Under the pieces are notes generated by a model that saw only the letters and a program-made list of their open reading frames with translations, had not been told where the DNA came from and made no database searches. This document shows, in pieces, positions 25,064 to 33,799 of a stretch of 64,000 nt of DNA; position 1 is the stretch's first letter; each line of letters starts with the position of its first letter. Where the stretch lies: positions 1,006,393-1,070,392 of the forward strand of contig CAWGKT010000012.1 of NCBI GenBank assembly GCA_963823215.1. The letters are read 5' to 3'. This stretch comes from CAIWHR01 sp963823215 (GTDB lineage Bacteria > Pseudomonadota > Gammaproteobacteria > Burkholderiales > Casimicrobiaceae). The position numbers were made by a program, and so were the translations under genes.

Positions 25064-26608
25064 TCAGGCTGCGTGTTTTCCGGCGCGGCGGGAGCGCTTG
25101 ATCGCGGTGGCGAAAAGCGCGAGGGCAAGGGCATTGGCGACGGCATCGCCCCAGCGCACGTAGGGCGTCGTCCCCTCGCGGCCCGTGACTTCCACCTCGA
25201 GGATGCCACGAGTGAACCAGGGCAGGCGCGCGATTTCGCGGCCATCGTGGGCGATCGCCGACGTGATTCCCGTATTCGTCGCGCGCAGCAGCGGGCGACC
25301 GGTCTCGAGCGCGCGCATCGCCGCGATCTGATTGTGCTGGAATGCAGCCAGCGAGCGGCCGTACCAGGCATCGTTGGTGACGTTGACGAGCAGCGTCGCG
25401 TCGCCTGCCTGCCGTCTGATCTCCGCACCGAACGCGTCCTCGTAGCAGATGTTGACCGCGACGCGCTGGCCGGCGACCTGGAGCGCCGGCGCGTCCGGGT
25501 CGCCCGAAGACTGGCTCGCGAGCGGAATCGACAGAACGCTGCGGATGAACCAACCGACGACGGGTTCCAGCGGAATCGTCTCGCCGAAAGGGACAAGATG
25601 GCGCTTGCGATAGAGCTGGGGTCGGGCGAGGCCCACACTCACGACGCTGTTGTAATACCGCAGCCCGCCGCCAGGGACGAGCGGCGGTTCGACGGTGAAC
25701 ATGCCGACCAGCGCATCGCCGTCGCGCGCCTCCACGGTGTCCCGCACCTGTTGCAGCACGCCCTCGGGCACCTCGTCCGCGAACACCGGGAATGCACTCT
25801 CGGGCAGCACGACTAGCCGCCCGCGACTCGCGCCCACGAGCCGGAGGTACAGGTCGAAGGTTGTCCGGCGGAAATCGGGGTCGAACTTCATCTCCTGCGT
25901 GACGTTGCCCTGTACGAGCGACACGGCAACCGGCGCGCCGGACGGGACTGTCCATTCGACGCGCGCCAGCGCGGCACCTCCCGCGAGCATGGCGGCGATC
26001 GCGGCGAGCAGGAGCCCGGCGCGCGTCCTCGCCGCGGCAACGAGGGCATCGACGAACAGCGCGAGTGCCGCAGCCACGACAGCGATCGCGAGCGTGACCA
26101 GGAATGCGCCGCCTACAGGCGCGTACCCGGCCAACGGGCTCCGCACGGTCTCCCCGAGCGCCGCGTAGCCGAGCGAGAGCCACGGGAAGCCCGTGAACAC
26201 GACGCTGCGCGCCCATTCGGCGAGTGTCCAGGCCGCGGCCGCCGCGATGGCTCGCTGCCACGATCCCGGCATCGTCCATCGCGCGGCTGCCCATCCCGCC
26301 GCCGCTGGATACAACGCGAGGAACGCGCAGAAGCCACCGGTGGCCAGTGCCGCGACCGGCAGCGGCATGCCGCCGAACGTGTTGAGAGCGATGAAGACCC
26401 ACGACGCGCCTGCGCCGAACAGCCCCAGGCCGAACGCGAAGCCCGTCGCCGCGGCGGACCGCGCCGACGCGGCGCCCTGCCAGAGAACGACGAGCAGCGA
26501 CAGCGTGAGGATCGGCAGCGCCGCGAGACCGAACGGCGCGAATCCAAACACGGTTGCCGCACCGGCGGCGAGCGCGAAGGACGAGCGCAGCGCCCCTGCG
26601 GGCGTCAT
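25064..26608 (-). CDS. lnt: Apolipoprotein N-acyltransferase
   Basis: Adds the third acyl chain to lipoproteins in the inner membrane. It has 514 residues. Several hydrophobic segments fill the N-terminal 200 residues (for example LPILTLSLLVVLWQG). The periplasmic nitrilase domain follows, with the catalytic triad visible as Glu in VVLPESAFP, Lys in YRKRHLVPFGE and Cys in VNICYEDAFG. A final membrane segment precedes a Lys/Arg-rich tail. The ATG at 26608 (MTPAGALRSSF) starts the first membrane segment. It follows corC, as in the E. coli ybeZYX-lnt order. Confidence 0.94.
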   Translation of the reverse strand: MTPAGALRSSFALAAGAATVFGFAPFGLAALPILTLSLLVVLWQGAASARSAAATGFAFGLGLFGAGASWVFIALNTFGGMPLPVAALATGGFCAFLALYPAAAGWAAARWTMPGSWQRAIAAAAAWTLAEWARSVVFTGFPWLSLGYAALGETVRSPLAGYAPVGGAFLVTLAIAVVAAALALFVDALVAAARTRAGLLLAAIAAMLAGGAALARVEWTVPSGAPVAVSLVQGNVTQEMKFDPDFRRTTFDLYLRLVGASRGRLVVLPESAFPVFADEVPEGVLQQVRDTVEARDGDALVGMFTVEPPLVPGGGLRYYNSVVSVGLARPQLYRKRHLVPFGETIPLEPVVGWFIRSVLSIPLASQSSGDPDAPALQVAGQRVAVNICYEDAFGAEIRRQAGDATLLVNVTNDAWYGRSLAAFQHNQIAAMRALETGRPLLRATNTGITSAIAHDGREIARLPWFTRGILEVEVTGREGTTPYVRWGDAVANALALALFATAIKRSRRAGKHAA

Positions 26609-26645
26609 GCGCGGTTTGCGGCGGGCGCCGACGCGACGGCCACCG

Positions 26646-27530
26646 TCAGCGCCCGCGCGACGGGGATGCGGCGTCCGCGACGGTTTCCGGTGTGCCCGCC
26701 AGCGGCTCGATCTGCAGCGTATAGATCCGGCGGCTGTCTGCGCGGATGACCCGGAAGCGGAATTCGCCGATGTCCGCCGTCTCGCCGCGCTTGGGCAGGC
26801 GACCGAACGCCTGCAGCACGAGCCCGCCCACCGTGTCGAACTCGTCGTCGGCAAAGTCGGTGCCGAAGTGCGCGTTGAAATCGCCGATCTCGGTCTGCGC
26901 CTTCACGCGATGGCGACCGTTCGCCTCCGCGATGATGTTGTCCTCGCTCTCGTCGAAGTCGTACTCATCTTCGATGTCGCCGACGATCTGCTCCAGCACG
27001 TCCTCGATCGTGACGAGCCCCGACACGCCGCCGTACTCGTCGACGACGATCGCGATGTGGTTCCGGTTGGCGCGGAAATCGCGCAGGAGAACGTTCAGGC
27101 GCTTCGACTCGGGCACGAACACGACGGGCCGCAGTGTCTCCCTGAGGTCGAAGCTGTCGGGGTTCCGGTAGTAGAGGAGCAGCTCCTTCGCGAGCAGGAT
27201 GCCGACGATGTCGTCCTTGTTCTCGCCGATGACGGGGAACCGCGAGTGCTTGGTCTCGAGCACCAGCGGCAGGAACTCCTCCGGCGCGGCGTCGATCGAG
27301 ACGACGTCCATCTGGGCGCGCGGGATCATGATGTCGCGCACCGTCATCTCGGACACCTGCAGCACGCCCTCGATCATCGACAGCGCATCGGCGTCGAGGA
27401 GCTTGTGCTCGAACGCGCCGTGCAGGAGTTCGAGCAGCTCGTCCCGGTCCTCGGGCTCGCGCGTGAGGAATGCGGACAGCCGCTCGAGCAGCGTGGGCTT
27501 ACCGGGCTTGTCGCTGCGCTCGTCGATCAT
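26646..27530 (-). CDS. corC: CorC/HlyC-family CBS-domain protein (YbeX)
   Basis: A soluble CorC/YbeX protein implicated in magnesium/cobalt efflux and more recently in ribosome metabolism. It has 294 residues. Tandem CBS domains span roughly residues 65-190 (VRDIMIPRAQM, SRFPVIGENKDDIVGILLAK, VDEYGGVSGLVTIEDVLEQI). A CorC_HlyC domain at the C-terminus has FDTVGGLVLQAFGRLPKRGE. It lies within the conserved phoH-ybeY-corC-lnt run, and its ATG at 27530 overlaps the ybeY stop. Confidence 0.93.
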   Translation of the reverse strand: MIDERSDKPGKPTLLERLSAFLTREPEDRDELLELLHGAFEHKLLDADALSMIEGVLQVSEMTVRDIMIPRAQMDVVSIDAAPEEFLPLVLETKHSRFPVIGENKDDIVGILLAKELLLYYRNPDSFDLRETLRPVVFVPESKRLNVLLRDFRANRNHIAIVVDEYGGVSGLVTIEDVLEQIVGDIEDEYDFDESEDNIIAEANGRHRVKAQTEIGDFNAHFGTDFADDEFDTVGGLVLQAFGRLPKRGETADIGEFRFRVIRADSRRIYTLQIEPLAGTPETVADAASPSRGR

Positions 27531-28087
27531 GGGTCAACCCCCTGCGCGGGACGGCGAACGGCGCGGGTGCGGGGCCTGTTCATCCGGCGCGCATCCACCG
27601 CGGAAGCGTAGGGGTCGGGTACGCCAAGCTTGGCGAGAATGGCGGTCTCGCGCGCCTCCATGGTGCGCGCGGCGCGGCCGGTGTCGTGGTCGTAACCCTG
27701 GAGGTGCAGCATGCCGTGGACGACGAGGTGCGCGCAGTGGTCGGCGAGCATTTTTCCCTGCGCGCGCGCTTCCGCGCGCAGCACGGGGGCGCACAGCACG
27801 ATGTCCCCTTCAACCCGGGCCGGGGCCTCGTACACGAAGGCCAGCACATTGGTGGCGTGCTCCTTGCCACGGTAGATTGTGTTCAGGGCCCGGCCTTCGC
27901 GCCGGCCGACGAAGCGCACCGTGACGCGCGCGGCGCGCTCGGCCGCCGCCTTTGCCCAACGGCGCAGCGCGGCAGGCGCGGGGAGCGTGGCGGACGCGAC
28001 GCCATACTGGACCGCGAGCGTGAGATGCGGCTTTCTTCGCTGGGCGCGGATCCGCCTCCTTGCTACCAACGGGCTCGCCACTGTCAC
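27527..28087 (-). CDS. ybeY: Endoribonuclease YbeY, rRNA maturation factor
   Basis: A zinc-dependent single-strand endoribonuclease required for 16S rRNA 3' processing and ribosome quality control. It has 186 residues. The three-histidine zinc motif HGMLHLQGYDHD is intact, preceded by NTIYRGKEHATNVLAFVYE. The start is a GTG at 28087 overlapping the phoH stop by four bases. A C-terminal Arg/Pro-rich tail of about 25 residues goes beyond the E. coli protein. Confidence 0.93.
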   Translation of the reverse strand: MTVASPLVARRRIRAQRRKPHLTLAVQYGVASATLPAPAALRRWAKAAAERAARVTVRFVGRREGRALNTIYRGKEHATNVLAFVYEAPARVEGDIVLCAPVLRAEARAQGKMLADHCAHLVVHGMLHLQGYDHDTGRAARTMEARETAILAKLGVPDPYASAVDARRMNRPRTRAVRRPAQGVDP

Positions 28088-29109
28088 TTTTCGGTCCCGC
28101 CCTTCCGACTCTCGATGTCGCGCTCGTACGCGCCGATGATCTTCTGCACCAGCGGGTGGCGGACGACGTCGGCGCTAGTGAACCGCGTGAACGCGATGCC
28201 GCGCACGCCGGCCAGAATGCGGTCGGCCTCGACGAGACCGCTCTTCTGGCCGCGCGCGAGGTCGATCTGCGTCACGTCGCCGGTGATGACCGACTTGGTG
28301 CCGAAGCCGATGCGCGTCAGGAACATCTTCATCTGCTCCGGCGTGGTGTTCTGCGCCTCGTCCAGGATGATGAACGAGTGGTTGAGCGTGCGCCCGCGCA
28401 TGTACGCGAGGGGCGCGATCTCGATGGTTCCCCGCTCGAAGAGCTTGCCGGTCTTGTCGAAGCCCATCAGGTCGTACAGCGCGTCGTAGAGGGGGCGCAG
28501 ATACGGATCGACCTTTTGCGCGAGGTCGCCAGGCAGGAATCCCAGGCGCTCGCCGGCTTCGACCGCAGGCCGGACCAGCACCAGCCGCTTGACCGCATCG
28601 CGCTCGAGCGCGTCGACCGCGCAGGCCACGGCGAGATACGTCTTGCCGGTGCCGGCCGGGCCGATGCCGAAGGTGATGTCGTGGTCATGGATGTGCTTGA
28701 GGTAGAGCGTCTGGTTCGGCGTGCGGCCGTGCAGATCGGCTCGTCGCGTGCGCAGTCTCGCCCCCTCGTCATCGCCGGCCGCGGCCATGGAACCTGCCGC
28801 CCGCTGTGTCGTGAGCTCGATCAGGCCGAGCTGGATGTCATCGAGCGACAGCGTCTTGCCGACGTGCGCGTAGAAGCGGCGCACGGCCTGCTCCGCGAGC
28901 TTCGTCTGTGCCGGCGGGCCGTCCAGCGTGAACGTGCCGCCGCGGTGCGCGATGGACACGTCGAGCGCGGCCTCGATCTGGCGCAGGTTCGCATCGAGCG
29001 GACCGCAGAGGTTCGCGAGCGCGTGATTGTCGAGCGGAGCGAGCGTTATCTCCAAATGCTCGCGTCGAGCCGCCGTCGGATCCCGTCGCGGCCGCGTCTG
29101 GTCAGACAC
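28084..29109 (-). CDS. PhoH-like ATPase (YbeZ)
   Basis: A PhoH-domain NTPase that works with YbeY in rRNA processing. It has about 341 residues from the GTG at 29109. Walker A is FGIGPAGTGKTYLAV, Walker B is SFIILDEAQN, and VLVRPAVEAGERLGFLPGDL is a PhoH hallmark. An N-terminal RNA-binding-like region of about 130 residues precedes it, as in YbeZ. The GTG at 29109 lies eight bases before the upstream gene's stop; an ATG at 29142 would add 11 residues. Coupling with ybeY supports the shared role. Confidence 0.92.
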   Translation of the reverse strand: MSDQTRPRRDPTAARREHLEITLAPLDNHALANLCGPLDANLRQIEAALDVSIAHRGGTFTLDGPPAQTKLAEQAVRRFYAHVGKTLSLDDIQLGLIELTTQRAAGSMAAAGDDEGARLRTRRADLHGRTPNQTLYLKHIHDHDITFGIGPAGTGKTYLAVACAVDALERDAVKRLVLVRPAVEAGERLGFLPGDLAQKVDPYLRPLYDALYDLMGFDKTGKLFERGTIEIAPLAYMRGRTLNHSFIILDEAQNTTPEQMKMFLTRIGFGTKSVITGDVTQIDLARGQKSGLVEADRILAGVRGIAFTRFTSADVVRHPLVQKIIGAYERDIESRKGGTEK

Positions 29110-31897
29110 CTTGTCGCACCATGGGCGCCTTGAGCGCCTCATCGAGCGTGCCCGCCGCTTCGAGGAGGTGCGCGCGCGTGGATGCGTCGCGCGTGCCGTT
29201 GCTGGCGGCCGCTCTGGTCTGCGCCGCGAGGAATCTCGCCTCCATGCGGAACAAAGCGATAACGTCGGACGGGGTGGCCGGCGCGGGGCGCGTGAGGACG
29301 GTCACGATGCGGCGCAGGTGCTCGCGCTGCAGGTCGCGGCGCGGCCCGGGGATCGAGCCGCCGGCCTTCAGCTCGCTCCAGATCGAGGCGCGCAGCGCGG
29401 CGAAGAGCTCTTCCAGCGTCAACGCCCGGTCACCTGCGCTCACCTTGACCTCGGAGTCGAGCAATCGCGCGAGCACGGCGTCGCTCAACAGCTGGCCCAG
29501 CACGCCGGTTTGCAGCGCGAGCACGCGGCTGCGCAGGCTGAAATCGGGGTTGAAGCTGGTGGCCCGGCTGTTGCTTACTCCCACGTCGAGATAGTCGATC
29601 CCCATGCTGCGCAGGAACTCGGGCTTGAACCGGAAGCTGTCCGCCGCGAAGATGCCGGTGGCGATAAGGTCGAGCGCGGCGCGTTGCTTGTCGAGCCGCA
29701 CGGGCGTCAGCGGCAGGTTCGGCGTTCCCGAGAAGTCGCGGACGTAATAGACCCCGCCGACATATTTCGCAGCCAGTGCGGCAGCCCGGCGGACCTGCTG
29801 GAAGCCACTGTCGAAGCTGCGCCGAAGGACATCGTATGACTCCCCCGGCTTGAGCGTCTTCGCCTGCAACCGCTGCCAGAGCTCCTGCGAGAGCACGAGC
29901 CTTTTGCGGAGGTAGAGCAGCGGATCGGAGCCCAGGTCGAACCGGCTTGCGTCGGGGTCGAGGTCCGCGATCGCTTCCTCGTCGGACGAGAACGCGAGCA
30001 GCGGATCGGTCGCGCCGCGCGCGGCGATCTTCGCGAGCTCGTCGTTCTCGGCCTGCCTTGGCAGCGGGCGGTATGCGTACTCGATCGCCCAATAGTCGTA
30101 CGGGCCGATCGTCGGCTCGAAATACGCACCCTGCGCTTCGCCGTTCGCCGCCAGGTTGACTGGAGCATAGTCCATCACCGAGCCGGAGATGCCGTGTTCG
30201 CGGGTCCAGGCCGGGTCCGCCAGCTGCGCGAGCGGATAGACGGTAGACGCGCGGAAGTTGTGGCGCAGGCCGAGCGCGTGCCCCACCTCGTGCATGACGA
30301 GGGCCTTGAGCGAGGCGTTGACGAAGGCGTCGGCTGCGGGGCTGCCGGGCTCGATCTCGCCGCGTTCGGCGAGCAGCTCGAGACCGAACTGCATCTCGGC
30401 GAGGGCGTCCGAGGCATAGGTGCAGAAGCTGCCGTCGAGCCCCAGCGATGCCTTGTACGCGTCGAATGCCGGCCAAGCGGACGGCGCCTGCTCCGCGAGG
30501 AACGTACGCTGCCCCCGCGACCATCCTTCCGGGATAGTGACCTGGGCATTCAGGATTTCGCCGGTGCGCGGGTCGAGCCTGGATGGGCCGAGGGCGAAGG
30601 CCGCATCGGTGGAGACGAACCAGCGCACCGTCGAGTGACGGGCGTCGACGATGTCGACTGTCGCGTCCTGGTCGCGCTGCCTGACGACGATCGCGTCCTT
30701 GAAGCCGGCCGCCTCGAACGCCTTGTTCCATTCGAGGATGCCATCGCGCACCGCGGTCCGGTATTGCTCGGGAACCGTGCGGTCGATCCAGAAGACGATG
30801 GGCTCCTTCGGTGCGGACGGCGTCGCATCCGGGTCTTTCTTCTCGAGCCGCCAGCGATTGACGTAGTGCGTCTTGGCCGTGAATCTCAGGTCGGCGGAGA
30901 AATCCCAGACCACGCTGTCGAAGTGCCCGACGCGGGGATCCGCCCGACGGGCTGCCATTGGCTCCGGCAGCCGCGAGAAGTGGTACGTGTAGCCGAGGAA
31001 CAGACTGCGGCCATCGGGCAGCGTGGTGAACCGCGGGAACCAGTTCGGCGCCGGCGTCGCCGTCGGCGTCGGTGGCAGCGTGGCCCGGGGATTCTGGTAA
31101 TGCGCGGAGACGACGAACGACAGCAGGTCTGCGGAGTTGCGCACCGACTCGAAGCTCGAGTTCTTGGCGTCGAAGGCATAGTTGCGCATATGAATGCCGG
31201 TCGTGAAGCGTTCGCCTGCCGGAATGTCGGTCAGCAGCAGCGCGTTCGCGTCGAGCAGCACCGATTTGCGCTCCGGATGCGGCAGGCTCACGACCACCGT
31301 CGAGGACATCAGGCTTTCGGTGAAGCCCTCCTTGACGCCCTGCGCGATTGGCGCGTTGACCCCACCGGTGAACGCGTGGTTTTTCGCGATCAGCTGCGCG
31401 TTGTTGCCGATGCGCTTGAACTCGACGATCCGGTCGCCCAGCATCATTCCGCCGTACACACCCTGCTCGCCGACGCCACGGCTCAAGTCGGAGGAGAACA
31501 GGTACGGCACTCCGAACTGCTCGGGCGCGATCTCGATCCAGACCTTCTCGTCTTTCTGCCAGACGCGAAACAGGCCCGGTGTTTCCTTTGCGTCCTTGAT
31601 GACGTCGGCGAACGGCTTTGGGCCGGTCGCCGCCGCCGCGGCTGCGCCTGCCGCCTGCGCGACGCTGGCGGGGGAGGCGCCCGGACGCGCACCTGCGGCA
31701 TTGCCCGCCGCCACGCCGGCCGCCACCGCGGCCGCGACTTCCGCGGTATCGGTCGCCGGTTGCGCGGCAGCCGCCGTACTGGATGCGTCCTGTGCTCCCG
31801 GCACGCCCGCGCAGCCGCCGAGCAGCACGCCGGCGAAGGCAAGCACAAGGACGGCGCGGACCCGCGAACATCGCAGTGCGGGTTGAGTGAGGGACAT
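29102..31897 (-). CDS. Large lipoprotein zinc metalloprotease (DUF5117/DUF4953 type)
   Basis: A 931-residue predicted lipoprotein: the signal peptide ends in a lipobox, LLGGC, near residue 29, followed by an Ala-rich linker. The central metalloprotease motif MHEVGHALGLRHNF near residues 534-547 gives HExxHxxGxxH, the extended zinc-binding site of metzincins. This domain pair is known from secreted or periplasmic proteases of unknown substrate. GAGGTAGC precedes the ATG at 31897. It sits between miaB and the phoH-like gene, where most betaproteobacteria have no gene, and overlaps the phoH-like start by eight bases. Confidence 0.85.
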   Translation of the reverse strand: MSLTQPALRCSRVRAVLVLAFAGVLLGGCAGVPGAQDASSTAAAAQPATDTAEVAAAVAAGVAAGNAAGARPGASPASVAQAAGAAAAAATGPKPFADVIKDAKETPGLFRVWQKDEKVWIEIAPEQFGVPYLFSSDLSRGVGEQGVYGGMMLGDRIVEFKRIGNNAQLIAKNHAFTGGVNAPIAQGVKEGFTESLMSSTVVVSLPHPERKSVLLDANALLLTDIPAGERFTTGIHMRNYAFDAKNSSFESVRNSADLLSFVVSAHYQNPRATLPPTPTATPAPNWFPRFTTLPDGRSLFLGYTYHFSRLPEPMAARRADPRVGHFDSVVWDFSADLRFTAKTHYVNRWRLEKKDPDATPSAPKEPIVFWIDRTVPEQYRTAVRDGILEWNKAFEAAGFKDAIVVRQRDQDATVDIVDARHSTVRWFVSTDAAFALGPSRLDPRTGEILNAQVTIPEGWSRGQRTFLAEQAPSAWPAFDAYKASLGLDGSFCTYASDALAEMQFGLELLAERGEIEPGSPAADAFVNASLKALVMHEVGHALGLRHNFRASTVYPLAQLADPAWTREHGISGSVMDYAPVNLAANGEAQGAYFEPTIGPYDYWAIEYAYRPLPRQAENDELAKIAARGATDPLLAFSSDEEAIADLDPDASRFDLGSDPLLYLRKRLVLSQELWQRLQAKTLKPGESYDVLRRSFDSGFQQVRRAAALAAKYVGGVYYVRDFSGTPNLPLTPVRLDKQRAALDLIATGIFAADSFRFKPEFLRSMGIDYLDVGVSNSRATSFNPDFSLRSRVLALQTGVLGQLLSDAVLARLLDSEVKVSAGDRALTLEELFAALRASIWSELKAGGSIPGPRRDLQREHLRRIVTVLTRPAPATPSDVIALFRMEARFLAAQTRAAASNGTRDASTRAHLLEAAGTLDEALKAPMVRQGV

Positions 31898-31977
31898 CGT
31901 AGCTACCTCGCCAGTGAAATCATGGAGCTGACCGCGATCTCCGCTTGGACATTCGCCATCGCGCTGCGGCCGCTGCG

Positions 31978-33312
31978 TCAGTGTGCGTCGCCCAGTTCAC
32001 CGCGCAACGAGTGCGCCCGTGCCGCGATGACGGTCACCTCGGCGTACCTGCCGACGAGCGTTGCGTCGCCGGCGAAATTCACGACGCGATTGTTTTCCGT
32101 CCGGGCGGCAAGCTCGTTCTCGTCCCTGGCGGCGCGGCCGGTCACCAGCACCCGTTGCCGCGTGCCGACCATCGCTGTGCTGTGCGCGCTGTATTGGTCG
32201 TCGAGCCGCGCCTGCAGCGCTTTGAGGCGCACCTTCTGCACCGGCGCCGGCACGGGGTCGGCGAGCGAGGCTGCCGGCGTGCCCGGGCGCGGGCTGTACG
32301 CGAAGCTGAACGCGCCATCGAAGTTGGTGTCCTCGACGAGCTTCATCGTCTGCGCGAAATCGGCGTCCGTCTCGCCGGGGAACCCGACGATGAAATCCGA
32401 GGTGAGAGAAATCGCCGGCCGCTCGGCCCGCAGCTTCCTGACGGTCGATTTGTACTCCAGCGATGTGTATCCGCGCTTCATGGCCGCCAGCATCCGGTCG
32501 GAACCTGACTGTACCGGCAGGTGGAGGTGCGCAACGAGCTTGCCGACCCTGCCGTAGACAGCGATGAGCCGGGGCGTCATCTCCTTCGGATGCGACGTCG
32601 TGTAGCGGATGCGCTCGATGCCGGGAATCTCGGCGACGTACTCGATCAATGCCGCCAGATCGGCTAACTCGCCGGTGCTGCCCATCGGTCCGCGATACGC
32701 GTTCACGTTCTGTCCAAGCAGCGTGATTTCCACGACGCCCTGGTCGGCAAGGTCGGCCACCTCGGTCAGCACCTCGTCGAACGGCCGCGAGACCTCCTCG
32801 CCGCGCGTGTAGGGCACGACGCAGAAACTGCAGTACTTGCTGCAACCCTCCATGATCGACACGAACGCAAAGGCGCCCTCGACCCGCGGCGGCGGCAGGT
32901 GATCGAACTTCTCGATGGCGGGAAACGCGATGTCGACCTGCGGCGTTCCCGTCGCGCGCCGCGCGCGGATCAAAGCCGGCAGCCGGTGCAGCGTCTGCGG
33001 GCCGAACACGACGTCGACGTAAGGGGCGCGCCGCACGATGGTGGCGCCTTCCTGGCTCGCCACGCAGCCGCCGACCCCGATGATGAGGTCGGGCCTGTCG
33101 GCCTTCAACTCGCGCACGCGGCCGAGATCGTGGAACACGCGCTCCTGCGCCTTTTCGCGCACCGAGCAGGTGTTGAACAGAATGACGTCGGCGTCCTCGG
33201 GGCGATCGGTGAGCGCAAAGCCGCTGTCCGCTTCGAGCACGTCGGCGATCTTGTCCGAGTCGTACTCGTTCATCTGGCAACCGAAGGTGCGGATGTAGAG
33301 CTTGGGCGTCAC
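31978..33312 (-). CDS. miaB: tRNA-2-methylthio-N6-dimethylallyladenosine synthase
   Basis: A radical-SAM methylthiotransferase that adds a methylthio group to i6A37 in tRNAs. It has 444 residues. The N-terminal UPF0004 domain carries Cys in FGCQMNEYDSDK, NTCSVREKA and GGCVASQEG for the auxiliary cluster. The radical-SAM motif GCSKYCSFCVVPYTRG lies near residues 150-165, and a TRAM RNA-binding domain ends the protein. The start is the GTG at 33312 (MTPKLYIRTFG). It is the first gene of the minus-strand operon, with an extended -10 promoter upstream. Confidence 0.95.
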   Translation of the reverse strand: MTPKLYIRTFGCQMNEYDSDKIADVLEADSGFALTDRPEDADVILFNTCSVREKAQERVFHDLGRVRELKADRPDLIIGVGGCVASQEGATIVRRAPYVDVVFGPQTLHRLPALIRARRATGTPQVDIAFPAIEKFDHLPPPRVEGAFAFVSIMEGCSKYCSFCVVPYTRGEEVSRPFDEVLTEVADLADQGVVEITLLGQNVNAYRGPMGSTGELADLAALIEYVAEIPGIERIRYTTSHPKEMTPRLIAVYGRVGKLVAHLHLPVQSGSDRMLAAMKRGYTSLEYKSTVRKLRAERPAISLTSDFIVGFPGETDADFAQTMKLVEDTNFDGAFSFAYSPRPGTPAASLADPVPAPVQKVRLKALQARLDDQYSAHSTAMVGTRQRVLVTGRAARDENELAARTENNRVVNFAGDATLVGRYAEVTVIAARAHSLRGELGDAH

Positions 33313-33371
33313 AGGCGCGCCACGGGGCCGGCGGTCATCCGGTGGGGGCGGAAGTCATTGAAAGGGCGAGA

Positions 33372-33380
33372 ATTATAGCA
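33372..33380 (-). promoter_or_regulatory. Extended -10 promoter element for miaB
   Basis: TGCTATAAT on the minus strand is a perfect extended -10 box (TGnTATAAT) about 60 bp before the miaB GTG. No good -35 is visible, which is usual for extended -10 promoters. Confidence 0.6.
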
Positions 33381-33450
33381 GGTGGGCACGAAGCACGGCG
33401 CGGCCGGCCAAAAGATGGCGGGGACGCGCGATTGCGCCCGGCGACCGCGG

Positions 33451-33456
33451 TAGAAT
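33451..33456 (+). promoter_or_regulatory. -10 element upstream of the cobalamin riboswitch
   Basis: TAGAAT lies about ten bases before the first conserved riboswitch helix, as expected for a transcript that starts near 33463. The -35 is not well conserved. Confidence 0.45.
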
Positions 33457-33464
33457 CGGGCCAC

Positions 33465-33672
33465 GCAGGTGTCCGCCGCGAATCCCTCGCGGCGGGTGAA
33501 ACGGGAATGCGGTGCCGCGCGGATTCGACCCGCGCCAGCCCGCAGCTGCCCCCGCAACGGTAAGCGAGTGCGGGCCGCCCCACGCGCCACTGTCGCGACG
33601 CTTCGGACGAAGCGCGGCGACGGGAAGGCGGGCGGTCAAGACTTGCGAGCCCGGAGACCGGCCTGCGCCCGG
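33465..33672 (+). ncRNA. Cobalamin (AdoCbl) riboswitch
   Basis: The leader of btuB contains the cobalamin riboswitch core in order: a GCAGGTG start, the GGGTGAAACGGGAATGCGGTG block (33494-33514), GCTGCCCCCGCAACGGTAA (33545-33563), and the B12 box GAGCCCGGAGACCGGCCTG at the end. About 125 bp of expression platform separate it from the btuB start, enough for a hairpin that hides the ribosome site when B12 is bound. It should lower btuB and the coupled btuF when cobalamin is plentiful. Confidence 0.93.
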
Positions 33673-33799
33673 GTCGCGAGGCGTTGCCATCGGCGCTTCC
33701 GATCTGGCGACATGACGAGCGTCGCCGTGCCGCATTCCGCAGTCGCACGGGGCGCCCGGCATCGCCGTGCGGGGACGCACGGCACTCGCGGAGATTGCC

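Noticed and set aside
33313..33464. Small gene between miaB and the riboswitch
   Set aside because: The stretch contains only the divergent promoter elements; frames are short and without ribosome sites.
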